Positions 1 through 8,430 of a DNA stretch of 64,000 nt are shown in pieces. The notes under the pieces were generated by a model. That model ran no database searches. It saw only the letters and a program-made list of their open reading frames with translations, and was not told the DNA's origin. Numbering within the stretch: position 1 is the first letter of the stretch; each line of letters begins with the position of its first letter. The position numbers and the translations under genes are program-made. Source of the stretch: Paenibacillus sp. FSL R7-0337 (GTDB lineage Bacteria > Bacillota > Bacilli > Paenibacillales > Paenibacillaceae); contig NZ_CP150218.1 in assembly GCF_037969875.1 (NCBI RefSeq), positions 682,001 through 746,000 of the forward strand, read 5' to 3'.

Positions 1-49
1 TCAAGCCGAAGTGAGCACTATAACTATAGATAGAAAGGGGTACTGAGCC

Positions 50-2902
50 GTGCTGCATATCATAATTCTTCTTCCGTTTCTACTATCCGCGCTGTTACTG
101 CTGACCAGACAAACTGCGCGCTTCCATCTGGGATGGCTCGTCCTGCCCCTGCCAGCGGCGCTATTCCTGTATTTGCTGACGAGGATTCCTGTGATCCGTG
201 CAGGAGATTCTATAGTAGACACCTTCGCCTGGATGCCGTCTTTTGGAGTAAATATCACCTTGATCCTGGATGGGCTAAGTCTGATCTTTGTCCTGCTGAT
301 TTCGGGAATGGGGGCACTCGTTGTGCTATACTCCATTTTTTATCTCGACAAACAGACGGAGGGAATCCGGCGGTTCTATATGTACCTGCTCATCTTCATG
401 GGCGCCATGCTGGGGGTAGTGCTGTCCGATAATCTGATCGTACTATACGGGTTCTGGGAACTTACCAGTATATCCTCATTCCTGCTTATTGCTTTCTGGT
501 ACGGGCGGGAAAGATCCGGTTATGGGGCACTCAAGTCTATGCTGATCACCGTGTTCGGCGGACTTGCCATGTTTGCCGGATTTAATCTGCTGTATGTGAT
601 GACCGGTACGTATAGTATCCGCGAGATTATTGCATTGGCAGGAACCATCACGGATCACGCTATGTTTATCCCGGCTATGCTGCTGATTCTGCTGGGTGCC
701 TTTACGAAATCGGCTCAGTTTCCGTTCCATATCTGGCTGCCGGACGCCATGGAAGCTCCGACTCCGGTCAGCGCCTATCTTCACTCCGCTACCATGGTCA
801 AGGCAGGGATTTATCTGGTGGCCAGGCTTACTCCTGTCTTTGCGGGGCAAGCGGAGTGGTTCTGGCTGGTGTCTGTAACCGGCCTGCTTACTTTGATCTA
901 TGGGTCGTTCAAAGCGATCCGGCAGACAGATCTCAAAGCCTTACTGGCCTATTCTACGATCAGCCAATTGGGCCTCATCATGTCACTCTTTGGTCTGGGA
1001 TCAGCAGCCGGCTTTGCCGGCGGAAGACAAGACGCGATTTTTTATACGATGGCTACTACAGCCGCGCTGTTCCACCTCATCAATCATGCTGTGTTCAAAG
1101 GCAGCCTGTTCATGGTGGTAGGCATCATCGACCATGAGACCGGCACCCGCGATCTCCGCAAGCTGGGCGGACTGATGTCGCTTATGCCGATTACCTTCTC
1201 GGTCGCACTAATGGGGGCGTTCTCCATGGCCGGGCTGCCTCCATTCAGCGGATTTCTCAGCAAAGAGATGTTCTTCACTGCGGTACTGAATATCTGCGAG
1301 TTCGATATTCTGAATTCTGGATTCTGGCTGCAGCTCTTTCCTGTCATTGCCTGGATTGCGAGTGTATTTACTTTTGTATACAGTATGATTCTTGTATTTA
1401 AGACCTTCGGCGGCAAGAAGCATTCAGACAAACTGGACAAAACGCCGCATGAAGCTCCACTAGGACTCTTGCTGGCACCCGTCATTCTGATTTCTTTTAC
1501 ACTGGTGTTTGCCTTTTTCCCGGATCTGGTCTCGGTCACGCTGATTGAGCCGGCAATGGCCTCCATACACACGGGGATGCTCTCTCGGGGGGAGAGCTTT
1601 GAGACTTCTATTCATTTCTGGCATGGCTGGACACCCGAGATCTTCATGACACTTGGTGTTGTAGCAGCCGGAATTCTCCTGTTCAAAAGCTATACCCGGC
1701 TGCGGGTGCTGGACCGTGAAGCCAGGGGGCGGAATACGCTTAACCGGGTATATGATGCGTCGCTCCGTCTACTGGAACGGGGGTCCGCGCGTTTGACAGA
1801 TGCCTATATGACCGGCTCTAACCGCCATTATTTACTGTATATCTTCAGCTTTTTGATCGTGGCTGTGCTTAGTGTTCTCCTCCGGGAACCCGGGATCAGC
1901 TTTGGCATGAAACAGTATGCGGACTTATCCTTCTATGAGTGGGCCGTTATTGTAACGATGCTGCTGGCAGCCTTTGCTGTTCCTTTTGCCAAATCACGGG
2001 TCAATGCCATCCTGTTCACCGGCGGTGTCGGGTACATGGTGACGCTGCTGTTTGTCCTTTTCCGGGCACCTGATCTTGCGCTGACCCAGATGATTATTGA
2101 GACCGTGTCCGTCATCCTGTTCCTGCTCTGTTTCCGGTACTTGCCGAAGCTGAAGAAGCAGAAGGAGAACATGCGCTTCAAGCTGCCTAACCTGATCATC
2201 TCGCTTGGTGTGGGTGTAACAGTGACGCTGGTCGCTCTGGCAGCAATGGGCAGTAGTCCGTTCGCGTCCATCTCCGAGTACTTCTTACAAGAAAGCTACG
2301 CTCTGGCAGGCGGAAAAAATGTAGTTAACGTCATTCTTGTAGACTTCCGCGGATTCGATACTTTATTTGAGATCATGGTGCTTGGTATCGCTTCGCTGGG
2401 CATTTATGCCCTTGTCCATCTGAGAATGGAAGAGGAGCCTAAGCGAATTGATCCGCAGCTGGCTGTACCTCTGCGCAGTAATGATGTGATTCTGCAGACG
2501 ATGTCCAAAGGAATTGTCATCATCATTCTGATCTTCTCCCTGTATCTGTTCTTTGCAGGTCATAATCATCCGGGGGGAGGATTCATTGGCGCATTGATGA
2601 CTTCCGCAGCGCTTATACTGATAACCATCGCTTTTGGCATGGATCAGATTCGTAAAGTGTTTCCTGTAAACTACCGCCTGCTCACGGCAGCAGGGCTCAT
2701 GCTGGCTATTCTTACAGCTTCAGGCTCATTTCTCTTTGGTGTCCCTTTTCTGAGTCATTCCTTCGGACACTTCCATCTTCCTATCCTTGGAGATGTCGAA
2801 CTGGCAACAGCTGTGCTATTTGACTTAGGCGTATATTTAGCAGTGGTAGGAGTTGCGATGAACATTATTTTAACGATTGGAGGGGATAAAAGATGGAACT
2901 AG
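50..2902 (+). CDS. mrpA: Mrp Na+/H+ antiporter, fused subunits A and B
   Basis: This is the large proton-channel-like subunit of the multi-subunit cation/proton antiporter in the cell membrane. The 950-residue protein starts at a GTG preceded by a GGGG-type site. The first roughly 650 residues carry the antiporter/complex-I-like core, including the segment KSAQFPFHIWLPDAM and many membrane helices. A further hydrophobic MbhD/E-like stretch follows. The last roughly 135 residues, with HNHPGGGF near residue 840, match a whole MrpB subunit, which in Bacillus and Staphylococcus is a separate gene of about 140 residues. MrpA alone is usually about 800 residues, so this is an A-B fusion like PhaAB of rhizobia. 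It is the first gene of an overlapping operon running to 5827. Confidence 0.93.
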   Translation: MLHIIILLPFLLSALLLLTRQTARFHLGWLVLPLPAALFLYLLTRIPVIRAGDSIVDTFAWMPSFGVNITLILDGLSLIFVLLISGMGALVVLYSIFYLDKQTEGIRRFYMYLLIFMGAMLGVVLSDNLIVLYGFWELTSISSFLLIAFWYGRERSGYGALKSMLITVFGGLAMFAGFNLLYVMTGTYSIREIIALAGTITDHAMFIPAMLLILLGAFTKSAQFPFHIWLPDAMEAPTPVSAYLHSATMVKAGIYLVARLTPVFAGQAEWFWLVSVTGLLTLIYGSFKAIRQTDLKALLAYSTISQLGLIMSLFGLGSAAGFAGGRQDAIFYTMATTAALFHLINHAVFKGSLFMVVGIIDHETGTRDLRKLGGLMSLMPITFSVALMGAFSMAGLPPFSGFLSKEMFFTAVLNICEFDILNSGFWLQLFPVIAWIASVFTFVYSMILVFKTFGGKKHSDKLDKTPHEAPLGLLLAPVILISFTLVFAFFPDLVSVTLIEPAMASIHTGMLSRGESFETSIHFWHGWTPEIFMTLGVVAAGILLFKSYTRLRVLDREARGRNTLNRVYDASLRLLERGSARLTDAYMTGSNRHYLLYIFSFLIVAVLSVLLREPGISFGMKQYADLSFYEWAVIVTMLLAAFAVPFAKSRVNAILFTGGVGYMVTLLFVLFRAPDLALTQMIIETVSVILFLLCFRYLPKLKKQKENMRFKLPNLIISLGVGVTVTLVALAAMGSSPFASISEYFLQESYALAGGKNVVNVILVDFRGFDTLFEIMVLGIASLGIYALVHLRMEEEPKRIDPQLAVPLRSNDVILQTMSKGIVIIILIFSLYLFFAGHNHPGGGFIGALMTSAALILITIAFGMDQIRKVFPVNYRLLTAAGLMLAILTASGSFLFGVPFLSHSFGHFHLPILGDVELATAVLFDLGVYLAVVGVAMNIILTIGGDKRWN

Positions 2903-3225
2903 TAATGGCGATAGCAATAGGCATTCTGTTTACTATAGGGGTGTACCTGATTTTGTCCAAAATCCTCCTGCGGGTTGTCCTGGGAACCTCCTTACTGACG
3001 CATGGTGTACATCTGCTGCTTCTGACCATGGCCGGACTCAAGCGGGGGGCAGCTCCTGTGCTGGGTAATGAGGAGACTTATGTCGATCCGCTGCCGCAGG
3101 CTCTGATCCTGACCTCTATCGTGATCAGTTTCGGCGTAACGGCCTTCTATTTCGTGCTTGCTTACCGCTCTTATCAGGCCTTAGGTACGGATGAAATCGA
3201 CAGTATCAAGGAGGTCAAAGAATGA
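2893..3225 (+). CDS. mrpC: Mrp antiporter subunit C
   Basis: This is a small membrane subunit (110 residues, three helices) of the Mrp complex, related to NuoK of respiratory complex I. Its ATG lies inside the last codons of the fused mrpAB gene (10-nt overlap), so translation is probably coupled. The central hydrophilic loop with the stretch EETYVDPLPQALILT is characteristic of MnhC/MrpC. Length and position between A/B and D match the standard gene order. Confidence 0.94.
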   Translation: MELVMAIAIGILFTIGVYLILSKILLRVVLGTSLLTHGVHLLLLTMAGLKRGAAPVLGNEETYVDPLPQALILTSIVISFGVTAFYFVLAYRSYQALGTDEIDSIKEVKE

Positions 3226-4697
3226 ATAACCTTCTGGTTCTGCCTATTCTGATTCCGTTATGTACAGCAGTGATTCTGATTCTATTCAAAGAGCAGATAC
3301 GCCTTCAGCGGGGGATTAGCGTAGTTAGCGGTATCCTTACTATCCTTAGTACAGCCTTGCTGGTTACACGTGTACATTCTGATGGCATTATGACCTTACA
3401 AATGGGAGGGTGGGTCCCCCCTTACGGGATTGTATTTGTTGGAGATATGTTCGCTTTACTAATGGTGATGATGGCTTCCATCGTAAGCTTCGCCATATTG
3501 CTCTATTCCTTCAGCAGCATTGGAGAGCAGAGGGAGCGGTATTATTATTATACTTTCTTTCATTTTTTGCTGGTCGGGGTATACGGCTCTTTCCTTACGG
3601 GAGATATTTTCAACTTGTTCGTCTTCTTTGAGGTGATGCTGATTTCTTCATATGCCCTTATCTCCCTTGGAGGGACCAAGCTGCAGTTACGGGAGACAGC
3701 GAAATACCTGCTGATCAATATTGTGTCGTCAACGTTGTTTGTAGCAGCTGTAGCGTATCTGTATGCGGCAGTAGGGACGCTGAATATGGCGCATTTGTCA
3801 CAGCGTATTGCTGAAGCGGGGCAAGGCGGTATATTGAACGTAATTGCTGTGCTTTTTTTAATCGTATTCTCCTTAAAAGCGGGGCTGTTCCTGTTCTATT
3901 GGCTCCCGGGATCGTACGGCGCACCGCCTTCGGCGATCAGGGCACTATTTGGTGCTCTTCTTACCAAAGTAGGACTATATGCCATTATCCGCACGTTCAC
4001 CCTGATGTTTGTGAATGATACCAGTCTCACGCATAGTTTGATCGCCTGGATGGCTGCGGCAACCATGATTCTGGGCAGCATAGGGGCAGTGGCCTACAAG
4101 GATATCCCTCGGATTCTTAATTATAATGTCATTATTAGTGTCGGATTTGTGGCTTTCGGGCTTGCTGCAGGTACCGGGGATTCGCTGAACGGAGTCATCT
4201 TCTATCTGCTTCACGATATGCTGGCTAAAGGGCTCCTGTTTATACTGGGCGGATTAATCATCTCCGCAGCAGGAACAGATCGTTTGAGTGGAATGGGAGG
4301 CATGATTAAGAAATACCCGCTCCTGGGCTGGATGTTCTTTATATTGACCCTTGCTCTGGTGGGGATTCCGCCGCTGAGCGGTTTTGCCGGAAAGCTGCTG
4401 ATCATCCGCGGAGCTTTGGATGCCGGTATGCTGACACTGTCTCTTATCGGTCTCGGCTCAAGCTTTATGGTGCTGTATTCCTTAATCAAGATGTTCAGGC
4501 TGGCCTTCTGGGGAAATGAACCTGAGAGAGAACTGCCTGCTGTGAACCTGAAGAGAGCTTCTGCTGTCGCCGCTGCACTGCTTGTGCTTGTCATTGCAAT
4601 GGGTATTGGAGCAGATGCTCTATATGCCTATGTAGCACAGGCCGGAGAGGTTCTGGCTTCACCTGCGGAATACATTCAAGCCATACTGAAGGAGTAG
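3222..4697 (+). CDS. mrpD: Mrp antiporter subunit D
   Basis: This is the second large antiporter-like membrane subunit (491 residues), homologous to NuoM/NuoN of complex I and thought to carry protons. It contains the family segment FYWLPGSYGAPPSAI, with adjacent lysine in the following helix, and a conserved Glu in the VFFEVMLISSYALI helix. It overlaps mrpC by 4 nt (ATGA). Many helices, normal length and operon position make the call secure. Confidence 0.95.
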   Translation: MNNLLVLPILIPLCTAVILILFKEQIRLQRGISVVSGILTILSTALLVTRVHSDGIMTLQMGGWVPPYGIVFVGDMFALLMVMMASIVSFAILLYSFSSIGEQRERYYYYTFFHFLLVGVYGSFLTGDIFNLFVFFEVMLISSYALISLGGTKLQLRETAKYLLINIVSSTLFVAAVAYLYAAVGTLNMAHLSQRIAEAGQGGILNVIAVLFLIVFSLKAGLFLFYWLPGSYGAPPSAIRALFGALLTKVGLYAIIRTFTLMFVNDTSLTHSLIAWMAAATMILGSIGAVAYKDIPRILNYNVIISVGFVAFGLAAGTGDSLNGVIFYLLHDMLAKGLLFILGGLIISAAGTDRLSGMGGMIKKYPLLGWMFFILTLALVGIPPLSGFAGKLLIIRGALDAGMLTLSLIGLGSSFMVLYSLIKMFRLAFWGNEPERELPAVNLKRASAVAAALLVLVIAMGIGADALYAYVAQAGEVLASPAEYIQAILKE

Positions 4698-4702
4698 ATA
4701 TA

Positions 4703-5185
4703 ATGGCTCTACAATTCTTGTTTAATCTGTTAGTTGCTTTATTGTGGATGGCAATCAATAATAGCAGCTCCGGCGCCACTTTTCTTATCGGGTTTCTGCT
4801 CGGCATAGGGATGCTGCTGTTATTCAGAAGATCCAAGCCCCAGGCCCGGCCATTTTATTTAAAACGTCTATGGTCCATATTCAAGCTGCTGTTGATCTTT
4901 ATCCGCGAATTGACCATCTCGAACTTTGTGGTAATTTATCATATTCTTCGTCCGAAGCTGAGAATACGCCCGGGAATATTTGCTTATGAGACAGCCTTAA
5001 CCTCAGCCTGGGAAGTTACACTGTTGTCTTGTCTGATATGTCTGACTCCTGGCACGCTAACTCTCGACGTGTCAAGGGATGGGAAGACCTTATATATTCA
5101 TGCTATTGACATCAAAGATGCTGAGGAAATGGTGAAGCAGATCCGGGGGAATTTCGAACAAGTGATCATGGAGGTGACCCGCTGA
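4703..5185 (+). CDS. mrpE: Mrp antiporter subunit E
   Basis: This is a 160-residue membrane subunit of the Mrp complex. It has two N-terminal helices and a soluble C-terminal half with the segment SCLICLTPGTLTLDV, typical of MnhE/MrpE. It starts 5 nt after the mrpD stop. Its TGA stop shares a base with the ATG of mrpF. Confidence 0.94.
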   Translation: MALQFLFNLLVALLWMAINNSSSGATFLIGFLLGIGMLLLFRRSKPQARPFYLKRLWSIFKLLLIFIRELTISNFVVIYHILRPKLRIRPGIFAYETALTSAWEVTLLSCLICLTPGTLTLDVSRDGKTLYIHAIDIKDAEEMVKQIRGNFEQVIMEVTR

Positions 5186-5478
5186 TGGTCTCCGTACTAT
5201 TAACTACCGCATTGATCATTCTGGGAATGGCCATACTCGCGTGCCTGTTCCGGCTTCTGAAAGGACCTACCCGTTCGGATAGGGTGGCGGCCCTAGATAC
5301 GATAGGCATTCATGTACTGGCTATGATTACTGTCATTAGTATGCTGCTGGATACCCGCAATTTTCTTGAGGTAATTCTGGTTATCGGTATTCTGACGTTT
5401 ATTGGAACCACTGCACTCGCAAGGTATATCGAACGTGGGGTTGTTGTGGAAGAAGGAGGGGAACTGCATGACAGGTGA
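5185..5478 (+). CDS. mrpF: Mrp antiporter subunit F
   Basis: This is a small three-helix membrane subunit (97 residues). It has the characteristic segment RLLKGPTRSDRVAALD after the first helix, which is highly conserved in MnhF/MrpF. It is translationally coupled to mrpE through a TGATG junction and overlaps the start of mrpG by 11 nt. Confidence 0.94.
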   Translation: MVSVLLTTALIILGMAILACLFRLLKGPTRSDRVAALDTIGIHVLAMITVISMLLDTRNFLEVILVIGILTFIGTTALARYIERGVVVEEGGELHDR

Positions 5479-5827
5479 GTTGTTTAGCTCGATTCTAGTG
5501 GTGCTTGGCGCCATTTTTTGCGGCATTAGTGCCTTTGGTCTGATCCGGCTGCCCGATGTCTATCTGCGTTCACATGCGGCCACCAAAAGTGCAACGTTCG
5601 GGGTGTTATGTTTATTGGGCGGCGGCTTCCTTTACTTTTGGTTCAAAGATGGAGAGATCAGTGTCAAGCTGCTGCTGGCGATTCTTTTTGTATTCATCAC
5701 TTCACCGGTCGCAGGCCATCTAAATGGCCGGGCGGCCTACCGTTCGGGCGTTCCCTTGTGGAAAAACAGCGTACAGGATGATCTGCTGACCCATACGGAA
5801 AGAAGTAAGGAGCAATCTGAGAAATGA
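5468..5827 (+). CDS. mrpG: Mrp antiporter subunit G
   Basis: This is the last subunit of the Mrp complex: 119 residues with three helices. The segment LIRLPDVYLRSHAATK is the MnhG/PhaG signature. I chose the ATG at 5468, which follows AGGAGGGG, because the longer frame opening at 5402 adds residues not expected in the family. The operon therefore runs AB-C-D-E-F-G. The next gene is separated by a riboswitch, so the operon probably ends here or is attenuated there. Confidence 0.94.
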   Translation: MTGELFSSILVVLGAIFCGISAFGLIRLPDVYLRSHAATKSATFGVLCLLGGGFLYFWFKDGEISVKLLLAILFVFITSPVAGHLNGRAAYRSGVPLWKNSVQDDLLTHTERSKEQSEK

Positions 5828-5829
5828 TA

Positions 5830-5955
5830 TTTGCTGCTGAATTCCTGTAAAGGAAACGGGGGAACCAAAAGTTCCGGGGTGAATCTCGAGAATATCGAGT
5901 AGGGCTACTCAGGTCCGAATCCGTCAGCTAACCCCGTAAGCGTTCATGAGAGGGG
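5830..5955 (+). promoter_or_regulatory. c-di-AMP riboswitch (ydaO/yuaA class)
   Basis: The stretch holds the ordered conserved blocks of the ydaO motif: ACGGGGGAACCA, then GGGGTGAAT, then AGGGC, then CGAATCCGTCAGCTAACC, and GTAAGCGTTCATGAGAGG at the end. The 3' block runs directly into GAGAGGGG, the ribosome binding site of the gene starting at 5965. No oligo-T terminator lies between aptamer and gene, so control is more likely at translation start. In this family c-di-AMP binding switches K+ uptake genes off, which fits ktrB downstream. Confidence 0.9.
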
Positions 5956-5964
5956 AATCCTGCA

Positions 5965-6777
5965 GTGCCTATTGTTGATGTCAATGGAACAACCTTGTAT
6001 TATGAGATATCGGGTAGCGGTCTGCCCATCGTTTTTATCCATGATTATTCGACCTCCCACCATCTTTTTGAACCACAGGCGGAATATTTCAGTAAGCGCG
6101 CGAAAGTAATTGTCTATGATCTAAGAGGAAACGGGCTGTCGGGGAAGATGAATGTTGAGATTGGCCGGATCGTAGACACTCAAGTTGAGGATCTAAAGGC
6201 ATTATTAGATAAACTGGATGTAGAAAAGATTGTAATTGTAGCCTGCTCCACTGGAGCTATACTTGCCCAGAAGTTCGCCTATCTGTTCCCTGAGCGGGTG
6301 ATTACCATGATTTTGGTGGATAGTTATTTTCAAGGTGATTACTCTGCTAGTGGAAGTAAGTTGAAAGAAGCGTTGCAGTTCTGTGCCTGGATTTCTCATT
6401 ATCTCCCTGCTGAAATGTTTATCAAGCCTTTACGTATCACCTATCACCGGTGGCTCTTGGCTTACCATATCTTGAGAAAAGAGCTTATGCATAAACGGAC
6501 GACAGAATGGATTAAGCAACGCATGGCGTTGAAGTATTCGGACGGTTACGGGTTTGCGCTGCGGCTGCAAATTCCGGTGCTGATCGTGTCAGGTAATCAC
6601 AATGAGCGGGTGTTAGAGCAAGTTAAAAAAACAGCGGCTAAGTATCCCAAAGCTCATTTAGCGATCATCGAGAATGCCATGTATCCTAGTCACCTATGTC
6701 AACCGCAATTATTTAACCGGCTTTTGCTCGATTATCTAAAGGACCAACAGTGTTTTCAACAAGAGCTACCTGGCTGA
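5965..6777 (+). CDS. Alpha/beta hydrolase fold protein
   Basis: This is a 270-residue single-domain alpha/beta hydrolase, cytoplasmic with no signal peptide. It starts at GTG right behind the riboswitch. The nucleophile elbow is A-C-S-T-G around Ser95 instead of G-x-S-x-G. The oxyanion region reads FIHDYS, and a C-terminal His sits in YPSHLCQP. The usual acid position (G-N-H-N after strand 6) holds Asn, so the catalytic triad may be altered. Substrate is unknown. Being first in the riboswitch-controlled unit with ktrB suggests a role tied to K+ or osmotic homeostasis, but that is only context. Confidence 0.8.
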   Translation: MPIVDVNGTTLYYEISGSGLPIVFIHDYSTSHHLFEPQAEYFSKRAKVIVYDLRGNGLSGKMNVEIGRIVDTQVEDLKALLDKLDVEKIVIVACSTGAILAQKFAYLFPERVITMILVDSYFQGDYSASGSKLKEALQFCAWISHYLPAEMFIKPLRITYHRWLLAYHILRKELMHKRTTEWIKQRMALKYSDGYGFALRLQIPVLIVSGNHNERVLEQVKKTAAKYPKAHLAIIENAMYPSHLCQPQLFNRLLLDYLKDQQCFQQELPG

Positions 6778-6856
6778 TGCTCTCACTGGACACACAGCCT
6801 TGAAGGTGACGCAGCGCTGTTTATTTACGAAAAGAATCATTACAGGAGCCAGTGAT

Positions 6857-8215
6857 ATGTTTAAAAAAAGGTACCTTTGGTTTACTCGAAAACTCAGTCT
6901 AACCTCATCAAGAATTATTCTTTTAGGTTTTGCTGTAACCATCATTCTGGGGACAATTATGTTGTCCTTACCGGTATCTTCATCCACCGGAACTAGTGTG
7001 GGATGGCTAAATGCATTGTTTACCTCAACTTCAGCTGTGTGTGTCACTGGACTGGTGGTGCTGGATACAGGAACCGACTTCTCCAACTTTGGACAAATCA
7101 TTATCCTGCTCCTCATTCAAATCGGAGGATTAGGATTCATGACGTTCAGTGTTCTAATTGCCGTAATTCTGGGGAAGAAGATTGGGCTGAAGGAGCGTTT
7201 ACTCATCCAACAATCTTCGAACTCCATTGAAACACAAGGGGTCGTCCGGTTATCACTAAGCATTGTGCTGATCTCATTTATCTTCGAAACTCTTGGGGCA
7301 TTGTTGTTGACCGTCCGGTGGGCGAATGACCTGGGTGTTGCCAAAGCCTTATATTATGGAATTTTCCATTCCATCTCGGCCTTTAATAACGCAGGTTTTT
7401 CATTATGGTCGGATAGTCTGAGCCGGTATGTCGGTGATCCGTTAGTCAATATTGTCATTTCATTTTTATTTATCATTGGTGGAATTGGATTTATTGTGAT
7501 TCTGGATCTATACCGCAAGAGAAGCTGGAAGGCTCTGTCTTTTCACACAAAAATCGTGCTAATCACTTCAGGAGTGCTTTGTTTTGCAGGGTTTCTGGTC
7601 ATATTTGTGTTTGAGCTTTTTAATACCAGAACATTTGGTACACTCACATGGGGGGAAAGAATCTGGGGTGGATATTTCCAGGGAGTGGTTACCCGCACAG
7701 CGGGGTTCAACTCCATTGATATTGGTGCGATGTTACCGGCGTCCCAGTTCTTTATGATCTTTCTGATGTTCATAGGAGCTTCATCAGGCTCGACAGGCGG
7801 GGGGATCAAGACGACCACCTTTGCGGTACTCATATTAAGCATCTTCTCAACCATCAAGGGGAATGCTGATGTGCAGCTGCTAAAAAAACGGATACCTCAA
7901 GATCTTATTTTCAGATCATTGGCTGTAATGACCATCTCCTTAGGCCTTGTTCTTGGAGCAACCTTTTTATTAACAATTACTGAATATACCCGCCATACGG
8001 ATATTCTTGCTCTTTTATTTGAAGCTACATCAGCCTTTGGAACCGTGGGCATGTCCATGGGCTTAACCCCTGATCTGTCACCGATTGGTAAATGTATCAT
8101 CATAGTTATAATGTATATTGGGAGACTGGGCCCTTTAACCTTAGCCTTTGCCTTGGCACAAAAAAGTGTTAAACAGAAGTACCGTTACCCAGAGGACAAG
8201 TTGCTGATTGGTTAG
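6857..8215 (+). CDS. ktrB: K+ uptake channel subunit KtrB (TrkH/KtrB family)
   Basis: This is the membrane K+-translocating subunit of the Ktr system (452 residues). The four half-pore loops typical of the family are visible: VCVTGL near residue 61, SAFNNAGF, TRTAGFNS and SAFGTVGM, each with the selectivity-filter glycine. I chose the ATG at 6857 because AGGAG lies 8 nt upstream. The frame opens at a TTG at 6800 with a poorer context. The regulatory RCK partner KtrA is not in the window. It lies 79 nt after the hydrolase, under the same c-di-AMP riboswitch. Confidence 0.93.
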   Translation: MFKKRYLWFTRKLSLTSSRIILLGFAVTIILGTIMLSLPVSSSTGTSVGWLNALFTSTSAVCVTGLVVLDTGTDFSNFGQIIILLLIQIGGLGFMTFSVLIAVILGKKIGLKERLLIQQSSNSIETQGVVRLSLSIVLISFIFETLGALLLTVRWANDLGVAKALYYGIFHSISAFNNAGFSLWSDSLSRYVGDPLVNIVISFLFIIGGIGFIVILDLYRKRSWKALSFHTKIVLITSGVLCFAGFLVIFVFELFNTRTFGTLTWGERIWGGYFQGVVTRTAGFNSIDIGAMLPASQFFMIFLMFIGASSGSTGGGIKTTTFAVLILSIFSTIKGNADVQLLKKRIPQDLIFRSLAVMTISLGLVLGATFLLTITEYTRHTDILALLFEATSAFGTVGMSMGLTPDLSPIGKCIIIVIMYIGRLGPLTLAFALAQKSVKQKYRYPEDKLLIG

Positions 8216-8240
8216 TAAGTAGGGAGTAGTTGGAACTGAT

Positions 8241-8287
8241 TAAAAGGAGAAGTTCTTCCGTTTACGGGTAGAACTTCTCCTTTTTTA
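8241..8287. terminator. Bidirectional intrinsic terminator after ktrB
   Basis: A 15-bp stem (AAAAGGAGAAGTTCT pairing with AGAACTTCTCCTTTT) is flanked by A and T tracts. It can end ktrB on plus and the arsM/arsN1 remnant unit on minus. A near-identical hairpin sits at 33267-33315 at the same place relative to the second arsenic island, so it is part of the duplicated unit. Confidence 0.88.
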
Positions 8288-8296
8288 TCTTCATTT

Positions 8297-8419
8297 TTAT
8301 AGTAGAAGCTTCTCCATAATCATCACATCAATAAACGTTTTGTCTATAATCCCCTGCTTCTCCAATAGACCCACCTGCCGGTAGCCCATCTTCCGATACA
8401 ACCCTTGACCACTCTCATT
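8297..8419 (-). pseudogene. Remnant of arsN1-type acetyltransferase (C-terminal 40 codons)
   Basis: The minus strand encodes NESGQGLYRKMGYRQVG and continues to a stop. It aligns without gaps to the last 40 residues of the intact acetyltransferase at 33324-33821. There is no start codon in frame, because a TGA lies two codons upstream. The sequence then joins directly to the region just downstream of arsM. About 125 N-terminal codons, including the acetyl-CoA site, are therefore deleted. Confidence 0.9.
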
Positions 8420-8430
8420 AGATCATCTCC

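Noticed and set aside
1..336. Minus-strand frame at the left edge and other antisense frames in the mrp operon
   Set aside because: They lie antisense to clearly coding genes with family similarity and have no recognisable protein features.
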